This document shows, in pieces, positions 1-11,600 of a DNA stretch of 64,000 nt; position 1 is the stretch's first letter, and every line of letters starts with the position of its first letter. Source of the DNA: Hemicentrotus pulcherrimus (Eukaryota; Echinodermata; Echinoidea; Camarodonta; Strongylocentrotidae). The notes under the pieces are model-generated. The model was not told where the DNA came from, searched no databases, and was given only the letters and a program-made list of their open reading frames with translations. The stretch is taken from assembly GCA_003118195.1 (NCBI GenBank), contig BEXV01000086.1, positions 220,164-284,163 on the forward strand, in the 5' to 3' direction. Both the position numbers and the translations under genes were made by a program.

Positions 1-2605
1 CCCCCCCCCCCCCACAACGCTCTTTACAATACATTTCTCCATGCTATTGAGTTGATGCCTCAATGTCATTTGTTTGCCTTTCATTTTGAATGTTCTTGTA
101 ATGAATGTAATACAAAACTGCTCAATCTGGGACACGTACATTGTGTGAACAGTCGAGATCTTTTTTCAAATTAAGTCACGTTTCGCTTACTTTATTTCTT
201 GCCAATGTGTAGCTCAGATGCTTTACAAAATTAGCATCTTTGCAAACTGTTTGCTCTTTTATTACCGACTGATGCTCTGAAACCAATACGAATGAGAGTT
301 CCTAAAGACCGAGGGAACCAAGATTTAAATTCCTCATGTTCAAGCCTAGGACAATGTCAGAGTGCGCGTATTTGTACTGCGAAGCACGTGACCTTCTTCT
401 GACATGCATGGTCGTTGTGGATACTTCAAAATGGCGCCTACTGTACACGGCGCCACGTTTGACTGAGAATTATGCCATTCATATTATGATTGCAGGGCCC
501 TCAGGGAGAACAGTTTTAATACTGATGAGGCTACCCTGGGTAAACAAGACATATTATTATTATTATTATTATCAACTTTGTTGTGACATTTACAACAGCA
601 ACCTCCTAATACAGATATCACAAATGAATGTGTTATCTCTTAAACATAAACGAGACATTTTCTGCTGTTCTGTGTGTATTGACTGATAGGTTACTACTTT
701 CATCCTTACAATACAATTGCACGAGAAACAGGGACATCAATAATACATATACAGTAGATGCTGTTGCACTCTTACTTAGCATATATTCTTGTTGAACTAG
801 CATATGGCAATAATATTTACATCCATATTTTCATTATGTTAGATACTCACAGATACACATTTTGTTTAGCTTTTTTTTTATACTGCAGAACTGATTTGTA
901 CTGATGTAGAGGCTGTGAAATTCGATTGCATCACATTTTACATTATCACGCACAACTTTGATGTAATATGTTTACAAACGTAGTTTAATCCAGTTACTGG
1001 TAGAAACACTCAATCTAATATTTGCTTCTTTTTTTTTTATTCTACTTGTTTTTCCCATTCTAGCTCCATAGAAGTGAAGTGAGTTAATACTGATTAAATC
1101 ATGTCGTGTTTTGTGAACGTCGCCGTGCCGTTTTCTTTTTGATTTTGTTTTTCTTCTTATGATTAAAATAACTTTGCGGCTTATTGTTAGCATTGGAGCT
1201 TGCTTTTCTGTTTTGCAGCCGTTGATAGACACTGGTTGAATATTTTCTTCCATTGCCATGTTTCCTTTTTTCACAAGCTCATTTGTCAGTGACCTCGTGT
1301 GTCCTTTCGTTAATAACATACTTTGTTGGTCTAGACTGTCGTTTCGCTTTCATGCCATTTATTTTGATTTCTTCTAAGTTTTACTTTGTTTCACTTCGTT
1401 TCCGCTCACAGTCACAATCATCCACATGCTTCTTGTCAAATGTTTCACATAATTTGTCACATTGTGTCACGTTGTTTCAAACAACAGTCAAATGTGGTTT
1501 TAACATTACATTAACATTGGTGTGTATGAGTCCTCAAGGAGATGATATGATATTTCTACATTTTGCTAGCTTCATTTTTAATTCATGTCTTTATCATTTT
1601 AAAATGTTGGTATGTCGTAGTCATAATTTATGTGCTTCACCAGATGCTTAAACGATTCTTTATTTTATCGAATCACAAGACATAAATAATGTGTACTGCT
1701 TGTACTTTCTACGGAAGTACTTTCCTGTGAACACAATATTTGATATGACCAAACGTATAGAAAATAATTGTCTGTGAAGAGAGCAAAAACATTTTTATCT
1801 GTAGCTAAATCACTAGTTGATAAGGTGCCGCCTGTGGCGTTGAACGAAACCCATATCCCATTTCGTTTTGGCGGGAAAAATTTCAATTGGGCGTCATGCC
1901 GCCTCCTTCCGTTGTTATGGAAACGTTTACTTTGGTGTCATATTTGCTCTAGCCTTGTGATCTATCGTGTGTTGAATAATGTCACTTGTTTTGTTTTTTT
2001 TATGATTCTGTTCATGTCAGCGTGTAGCCTAACAGCTTTTAACAGTTTCGTGTTTTCAGTATTCTTCTTTTTGTAACAAAGCAGTATGTCATTTAATTTG
2101 AATTCATTTGAATGTCTATTTTCTTTTAAATTTTTCCTTAGGAATCCATTTCAGTTTTATTGATGTTATTTTCTATTAAACTTTGTGATTCTTTGTAATG
2201 ATGTGCATACGTTCTTCGAGGCAATTGCTTTGACTTTATTCAGTTTTTGAAAAACCTGTTGTCTGCAGTTCACTTCAGATTCGTTCAGAATGCACTATTT
2301 AATTATTTTACAAAACTGTGTCACTAAAATACAGCTTTACACAATACATTTATTTCCTCATTTTTACTTTCGTCTGAAAGAATTTACACTTGATTTTGTT
2401 TGGAAACATTTAAAAATTCTCTCGTGTTTGTAATTGAGTCCTTATTTCGTTAAATTCTCGATATTTGCCACTAATATTTTATTGCAGTATGTTTAATACT
2501 TTACCTTTCTCTCTTGTGCATGCTGTCTGGTGTTTAGTTAAAACATCGTTTATTTTCATTTTGTCTTATCCTCTTGTATCCATTTCTTTTTCTTCTTTTC
2601 AAAAG
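1..2605 (+). other. Upstream intron or flank, no exon recognised
   Basis: Starts with a C-run at the window edge and includes an (ATT)n at 547-571. It is AT-rich. Open frames here lack coding character and do not join exon 1 in a supported way. Confidence 0.6.
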
Positions 2606-2671
2606 GTGGAATTCCTTCAGCGCAAATTTGCGCAAGAGTCGGATGCAAAATCCCAAGAAATAAATGAGAAG
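2606..2671 (+). CDS. Exon 1 in window, start of coiled coil
   Basis: The exon has 22 codons, phase 0 at both ends. A long pyrimidine tract ending in caaaag precedes it and gttggt follows as donor. It encodes a Gln/Glu/Lys-rich helix segment (VEFLQRKFAQES onward). An alternative in-frame acceptor after ...ccttcag would start it at 2630. It joins in phase to the exon at 5943. It contains no initiator Met, so at least one exon lies further left. Confidence 0.72.
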
Positions 2672-5600
2672 GTTGGTCGATGCATGCTGGGATACGAATT
2701 GTGTCATCCTAGTACTGAGCATGCGCCATTCCACTTAGATTTTAGAGAGATTGTTACCCTATTCTCATCCCTAGCAGCCCGTGTCCTGCTTGGACCGTAC
2801 CACGTGAAAAACTAACCATGTTAAAAATATTTTGTTGTAGCAGTTCATCTGAGAGTGTATATTTGAAAACGAAATTTCCATCACATTTTGATAAGTGCAT
2901 GTTGACATATTTAAGCAAACCTGACTGACAGTTTATTAACAAGTCATAGTAGACATACGGTAGAGTACTAACTAATTCATGGTATAATCTTACAGTATTT
3001 TGGTGAGCTGTAAGCTGCATCGATAAGTGGTTGTCTTCCTCAGTTGAAATATGTTGGCAAAACTATAAAAGTAAGTTATGCATAATTTTAATGTTCATCT
3101 TTCTGATAATTGTACTGCTGCTGCAACTTTTTTGGATAATATTAGCATCATCTCGCTTTAGCTGGACTGTAATTATAGCACTCAAAACATTCCAGGAATG
3201 TCTTCCAATGCATCCACCATTTTCTGCACCCTTGTTAAGAGTGCTTGACAGGTACAGACTATTACCTTACCTGCAGAAACGAAAACTTAAGCTGGGATTC
3301 GAATATGGCACAATGGTACAGGACTGATAACTGCTACCTGTAAAACTATTTTACCAAGATATGAAGACTAGACAATTTTTATAAAATATTTTTACATGTT
3401 AGTTGATGGGAGATTTAATCCTTAATGGCAGATAGAGTACAACTACAATAGTATAATCTTTATTGGAAAAATAACTGAAAGTTTCAATCATTTGGGGATC
3501 ACAGACAAAAAGCACTGTATGGTGTCCGCGCTCGCACAAAGACAATTTTAACACGTAAACCAATGGAGATCGCAGCATTCGGGCATTTTTTAAAAGACTA
3601 TTGACCGGTAGGCGTGTATAAGGGCACTTTTCAAAAGACTATTGACTGGTAGGCGGGTATGAGGGCATGGCTAAAAACACGATTCCAATTTCGACCAATC
3701 AGATGGCTAGATTTCTAAAGTGAGGTATATAATGACAAAAACTAACCGGCTGCAGTTACAATAGTGGAAAGTATTTCCACCAGTGATGTCATGATACAGT
3801 ATGCTATTTCTAATAAGTATATATTCGTGTTATTGTGAAAGGAAATAGCATACTTTTACTTTGAACAATTAAACTTCACGAGTTAGAATATCACATCGTC
3901 ACAGTCATCATCTAAAGTTATTAGTGTAGATTATTGTTTCCATTTTCATATCAAATTTCAGTTTAGCTTGCGTTAACAACAATAACTTGAAGTAAAGAAT
4001 TACAACTTAACCATATAAAATATATAAAGTATATAATATAGCTAACAGATCCGTTTGTAGCATCATCATTTTAGTCAGTCGCATGTGTCAGCAAACTCAG
4101 CATAATATTGATTTATGTTTATGTTTTATATCAAATATTCCAATGAGCACTGAAATTAGAACCAATTTTAATAATTAAAAGAATAAAGAGAAATATGGTG
4201 AGATTTACGAGAAAATCGGAAATTGAAACAATTATTTTAAAATTCTGAATAATATAAGCAGGTATGAAAAGTGGTGCAAAATGTGAAAAATATATTATGC
4301 TGTATTTGAAGCTATGATACAGAAATACCCATAGGGCAAATACAAAACAAAATTATACTATCATCAAATCAAAAGAACTAAATGGTGATGGTTAATTAAT
4401 AAGCACTGAACTTTGATTAAAAAACTAGGTTAAATGTAATTCCGGTCAAACAAGTGTTCAACATTGAAACATAAGAAACGTTCTTTGCTATCTACTAGCA
4501 CATCTAAATCCAGTTTGATCCAATTGTAATCCATAATTTCCTTCAGAGTACCACTACCCTGTGAAGTAAGCCGAAATTTATTTACGTAACGATGGTGAAT
4601 TTTGATGAAATAGTCAGCCTCTAGCGATTATGATGATCAAATGGATTGTTTCCGCTCGATATCTTCTCTCCTCTCTAAGATTGTATTCCGGGTCGAGAAT
4701 GAATAATTTGGGTATTAATGACTCAATTGAAAGTTAAAACGAAAATCATTGTTGCGCAAATTAGTAAGATGAGAAATTAAAACAGCCAGTATATGGTATG
4801 TTTTTTTTCAATTTTGGTTTAAAGTTCAACGTGTTGTATTCTCTTAATGTATGGGAGATGAAATACAATTTAGGGAGTCATATAGAGGGTCATTTTGTTC
4901 GGAATCGAAATCCACTCCTAAAATACTAAAATAATGAAATCCACTCTCAAGAGAGTGATTCAACCACTACTTTAGAGTTTATTTCTCTATATTTTGATTA
5001 GAGTCAACTCCAAAGAAAACCATAATAAGATTCCTGAAAAAGTGGATTTCCGAGTATTTTCTTACAACTCTTATTTGATCTCCAACAAAAATAATTTGAT
5101 ATTTTGTTGCCCTTGCATTGTTTGAAATATAATTACGCTGTTTTCATTCACTATAATTTGCATGTGCTAATGTAGATTTATTTCCATGGAGAATGCATTC
5201 CCGCTAACCCATCGCTTTTTTTCCTCGTGAAGTTGTGATCATTTTTGTTTTTAGTTCAACAATAACTAACATCTTCTTTTCCCACCGACAGTTCAGGTAG
5301 AAGCATCTTGGTCAAACAGCATCATCCTATCATTTCTCTCATATGATCATTATGACTGATAATGCATACATCGTGTTTTCTTTTCTTTCTCTAACACTTG
5401 ATTCAGTATTCATCCGAATTACCGTACAGGTTATCTTCTCTNGAGGGGGAGTTATACTTAATTTGTCTTACAATTGTTTCTTCGTATTTGATGTAATATG
5501 TTAATTTTGATCAATATCATCATTTGTGAAAACATAACTTAACTTTTTGATATGTGGTATAAAAAAAGTATTAAGCATAAAGCATATTTCAAAATCAAAA

Positions 5601-8600
5601 AGGGAAATTGATTTTTCACCAATATTGTAATATTCATTTTGATTTAAGTAAACTGACATAGGTTAACAAAATATTTTGGCTAAAATATGTATGGAATAAA
5701 AAGCCTGGATAATACATAAGTAAGCAGACTAAAGAACACACATTACGCATTGGGGTTATAATGATAAAGTCTTTTAATGGTTGTGGCATTGTTTTTGTTC
5801 TAGATTACCATAATGTTGTGCTTGTTTGTTCGTCAATTTGTGTTTTGTTTTAGAATTTTTGTTTTTGTTGTATGTTTGCTTGTTTGTTTTTAAATAAAAA
5901 TAGAAAGTAATGGATTTAACTTCGTAACATTATATTTCTCAGGCTCGTCTCCTCCGATCGACAGCGTCTTCCGATTCGTCGTTCGAGTACGACATCTCGG
6001 CCCTGCTCAACGACCTCCAGGAGTCGACGGAACGGGAGCGCGACCTCCAGAACCAGCTCCAGCTCGTAGAAGAGGAGAGTGACGTCATCCGGAAGGACCT
6101 CAATGAAGTCGAACAGGAGAAGGAGGCTCTGGAGTTCGAGCTGGAGCGGTTCAAGATGCGCTTCGGGACCCTGGAGGAGCCGAAGAGGGCGGGGGACAGC
6201 AGCAAGGGCGTGTCCTCGGAGAAGGAGGCGGAGCTGAGGCTCCAGCTGATGCTGGCCGAGCAGGAGGCCACGGTGATGAGGAGGAAACTGGTGGAGCTGG
6301 ATGCCAAAAATGAGGAGCTTGAAGGAGCTCTGGCGAGACTGTCTGAACGGCTACCGGATGATGACGATACAGGTATTTTTTTTTTACTGAATATTCATGA
6401 ACTTTGTACAAATGCTCTCAGACCATGTTCATAACATCAAAATTAATAGGCTAAAGGGATTCTGAAATATCCAACTCCAGTCAACTTCTTTACGCAAAAA
6501 ACAACAGTCATGTTCATTTTGTATTAAGATACATAGTGATCGTGATGTTAGCAAAAGAAAAGAAAGAAAAGTAGATGTCCACGGTTTCTGAGGTTTAAGC
6601 TCTTTAAACTAGCTGAAGATATTGACCTGCGCTAAGAGTATAATTTGCATTCAATCACGTAGAGATGGATCCTCAATAACATCAATCAAGAGATGGCGCT
6701 AGTTCTTATCTTAGTATAATCTGTTGAACAAAATTGTAGAGACTCCTTCGTCATCTGAATTATTATTTTTACTAAATAAATTAATTTTAATAGTCATGGT
6801 TGGGAGTATAATGATTCATTAATTATTAATTTTGTTTGTGGTAGGTAATTATTTACCAGGTGAACCAATAAGCCATACTGAAAAGGTGAATGATAATGAA
6901 AAGGTGAATGATAATTTAGAAATATCAGACATTGTGTGCTTTACTGGTTCCTATTTGACGGATTAATATTAGATGATTAATTATCATACCTTTCTTTCTG
7001 TGTTATAGTTTGATAAGTGTCAGTGCTTTTAAGATGTTTTCTATATCTTATTACTCCCTTCATTCATTTTAAACGTTTTATTATTTCATTCTGCCATTTA
7101 CCGGTACCGTCCATTGATCCTCTAATTAATTCGTCACCCTGGCTAATCATAATTATCATTCATTTATCAATTCATTCGGTCACTTCTGTCATGTACTCAT
7201 CCATTTATTCTCACATTTATTTATCGATTCAATCGCTCCTTCTCTGTCTCTCTCTCTCTCTCTCTCTCCCTCTCCAATCGTCTCGTCTATGTACTCATTA
7301 TTCAACTCACACAATTATTTATCGATCCATCATTAATCGATTCACCATTTCAATCATGCAGCCCCACTACCTCAGCGCCAAGGACCAGTCGGCGAAGAAG
7401 CCGGGCCCAAGACCACCTCCCATTCCGAGAGCGGCAACAATGCCGAGATCGAGGCCCTTCGACGGCACGTCGAGGAGCTCATGCAGGAGAACGACGGTCT
7501 CCGCACCAAAGTCGAGATGCTGGACGAGGTCGATGCCGAGTACCGAATCAACCCCGACGAGCATATACGAGGGGAACCGGAGCTCCGAGCAAAGCTTCAT
7601 CAAGCCGAGCGAGCCATCACGACGTTGAAGAAACGATTGATCGAGAGTGAGTTTTTCTGGATTAACTTATAACACATACATTAAACATTTAGAAAACTGC
7701 TAGCTTCCTCTGACGCATACTGTTACATATTCTTATTATCAATTATTGATAGTAGAACTGATCTAGGATTGCGTTACTGATCCAAGATAACACAGAAAAG
7801 AGGACCCCAATTATGAGAGGGTAGCGAATTTTTCCCTAGGAGGGCTAGTAAAGCCGTTTTTCACCCCCAGTACCATATATAAAATATTACCCCGTGATTC
7901 TACGTTCCATTCTTATAAGATGAATGTAAAGCCATTTAAGGTCACCAGTTTAATTTATTTCTTTTAACGATAAAAATGTGTTAGCAAACAAGTATAAATC
8001 AAGTATTTAAAGTAAAAACACTTTCATCTGTTGTAGGTGAGTACGAGGGCAGGTCCCTTCAAATGGAGGCTGAATCACTGCGGAAGCTCGCCCACATATC
8101 TGGGGCTGAGGGCGGTGGAGGAGGACACGGTAAACACCGAGGGAAATCACTGGAAACCAAACTCAAGGCTCAGGTCTCTCTGCTCAACACTGAAGCGGAC
8201 GCCATGCGTCGTCAGATCGTCACCTTGGAAATCCAGAATGAACAACTCCAGGATGAGCTGGAGAAGCAGATGCAATCCAACGTGGCCGCAGCGACGTCAC
8301 CGAATGCTGACAGCGATCGAGAACGGTTGGAGGCCTTGCAGCAGAAGATCGCGCACCTCGAGGAGGAACTAGGTGCGTATTACGCTCGAGAATCCGCCCT
8401 GGAGGATCCGATTTCCCCACGGGTAGAGCGCAAACCGCCATTAGGGGGTAATAGTAAGAGTCGTGGAGTAGAGGTTCCGGTCTCACCCCTCTCCCCTCGG
8501 CCGGAGGGAAAGATACTCCTAGGGGTTGGGGATAAAGAGAAGGTTGGTCCTGAAGCTCCTGTCTCTCCCGTTTCGCCTCGCTCGGAAGGGAAGCATTACC

Positions 8601-11600
8601 TCGGTGCTGGTGGTAAGACCAAGGCCATCGATGATCCGAAAAGCCCGGTCTCTCCCCGTACCGAGGGAAAGCCAAACTTTGGTGTAGCAGGCAAGACGAA
8701 GGGGTCAGAAGCTAATCTCACGTTGAAGATAGAACCGTTAGGTGTACCTAAATGTGATAATCCCGTATCTCAACGGGAAAAGATACCTTTGATGCGGGCA
8801 GACACCCCTTTCTCCGGTGACCTTCCAGAAAACCCTCTTAAATCAAAATTCCCGAACAAGCTAGCAACAAATAAGAAAGGGATTTCAAATATACAGGAAG
8901 GCAATAAAATCGGCACGCCCAAATCACCAATCCCAGGAAAGGGTGGAGGAAACTGGAAAACAGAGGTCCCAAAGGGTTCGGCTCTAAGCGGTAAGAAAAA
9001 TAAAGAAACGGAACAATATGGGCACGGTGGCAAAGAATTCGCTTGTACGTATCTACCGAAAAATAATGGCGCACAACCATTCGGGATGAAAGTTAAGCCT
9101 ACTAAGTCAGCTTCAGATCATAAGAATGATAGTAAGATAGAACTTGTATCGCCTGCCAAAACCGACGAAACAAAAAACAATCAAGATAAAGGAGTCAGTA
9201 AGAAATCCAGCGGAACTGATTCCACATCAAAGGTAGGAAAGAGTTCAGAAGACAAGGGCAGCGAGTCTGAATCTGAAGAACCATTTGTGTCAGTGTCTGC
9301 GAAGCGAACCATGTGGAAGGGGCTAGTTCAAAAGCACAAGTTCCAAACTGGGGTCAAACAGGGAATGGGTCCGTGGAAAAAGAAACCACAGATACAATTA
9401 CCACCGAAGGTATCTGCAGAAAAGAATAATGGTGAAGAAACGACTAACAAATTAGAAACTAGTCAAACGTCTCCACCTTCCCCAAGTACGAAGAATTCGG
9501 CGAATTTAGCGTTGAATGTACTGGGAACTACTACTAGTCCCGCGGGAAAAGGAGACAATTCAGTTTCGGGAAAACCGAAATCTCCTTCCAGTCCGGGCCA
9601 AAATCCATTCGGAAAAGGCCCAGTTGGTCAAAAACCAAATAAATCTCCTGGGGCACAGAGGTTATGGTAGAGTTAGGAAGTTGTTAATTGTGTCGGATAG
9701 GTTAATATGTCGAGATATAGATTCTTTAGATCTTCGTCTTGCTTTTTATTTGCATCGATGATCACAATCATCGTTTAAAAAAATATATGAATGAGAATAG
9801 CTATTCAAGAAAATAGGAAATCTCGTTTTATCCGAATGTTCACAGATGAGAGCTTTATAATGCAACAAACATATAAAAGTATTTTTATAGTATTTTTCTT
9901 GCCGCCACTTCTGTTTTGCTGAGAGTATCCATATAAATTTGTATGGAAATATTGTAATGTCGAAGTATAATTTCGCGGAAAATGTATAGATGTTTAAGTA
10001 TAATTATAATACATCCATTCACGAAGTTGAAGAGGCCTTATGATGATTATTGAAATGAGTGACAAGAGTATTGTTCAATTTCTTCCCTCTGATCACTATA
10101 TAATCATCCTCTGTAATCTTTTCATATTTCTATTTACTCAGCCTTAAAATAGTCAACCAAGGTAGTAAAGGGTGTACCGACTCAAATGAATTTGTTGTGC
10201 CTTAATCTTTAAACTTGCGTTTGATATAATCGTCACTGAGACTTATTTTCACTAATGAAAGCTCGCTTTTCAAATTTCTGTTGTTAAAATCTGATTAGAG
10301 CTAGAAAGACTTGAACTCTTGAAATCCTTCTGACTCTCTCTAGACTAACTATGTAAAGTTGTGCTGATATCAAACGAGATAATTGTACCATTACCCCTAT
10401 ACAAACTACCATTGCTTCGAAAAAGAATATTGTCCGGGGTTCTGAAAGTCACGTGTGATTCATGCTCAAATTTGATTGGTTGAATTTAACCTTTCCTAGA
10501 CAAACTCAATTTACGAACTAACTGTAAATTGTGTCCTTTATCGAAGGATCCCAATTTAATTTCTGAATAATTTCAATGTTTGTAATGACTTTTAACGTGC
10601 GATTTCATGTATTGTTCAACTATTAAGATTGAACGATTTGTGATGAGCTATGACAAGCAGTACTATATTTACTGCACAATTTGCGTACTATAAGTGAATG
10701 GATTGCTTAGTTTTGTTGTTTCGTTATAGGTTTGTTTCTATAACATTTTCCCGGAGGAGTTGATAAGTAATATAGTTGATCAGTTTACTGTTGAAAAAGA
10801 AATTTCAGACGATAATTCTGTATCAACATGTACAGGTCAGTTGAAGGTCTGTGACCGACATATTGTCTTTGTGGTGATACTACGTTTCAGCTAGTTAAAG
10901 TAATTTCTAACCATTCTTTTGCAAATTTAAAGCAATTTATAGAATGTTACGTTAGAAATTGAATATACAACAAAGTTTTAAAAAATGCATGATAGATTAC
11001 AGTTATTTTCTCATTTGTTCTTCATTTTCATTTTCTATGTTTTGTTATACCTTTATGATGAAAGGGAAAGGATTTATCTGCGTGTTGTACAAGGGAGGTT
11101 TCTTTTTAGGCATTGCCTTTTTAGATGAATATCAGAATGTATTGTTTCTAAGGTAATAACATAGACTCTTCTCAGAGGTTGATTGTAGTTAGCATAAACT
11201 ATTTGCTGAATTGATTAATTTTGAAGTTGATCTTCTGTTTCTACTGATACGTTATTGGGGTTTTCTTTTTGCAGTGCAATTGCATAGTGATAATAACTTG
11301 TGTGCCCCCTAGACAGTTTTATCTTTATACCAAAAAGAAGTAAGTGAGAAATGTAGGATTATTTTAAAACATCATGGCTTTTATTTCATCTTTCAATGCG
11401 CCTTTGTTTCTAGTAAGTTTTAAGAATGTACAAGCATTTATGAGTACTATTGCTCCAAGAATGACTATGTAAGGTATGGCATAATCATAGGTAATGTTCA
11501 GATACATGTGCTTACGTCAATATTGTATTTCAGAATGTTTATTCTATTTATCATAATTTATGCAATATCTTTATGCAATATCGCTCTACAATGGTGCCTG

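Noticed and set aside
336..686. 116-codon ORF near the left edge as a gene
   Set aside because: It has low-complexity Tyr runs from an ATT repeat and no coding character; no splice link to exon 1.
3231..3330. Minus-strand B-box-like ttcgaatccc as a tRNA or SINE
   Set aside because: There is no A box or supporting structure.
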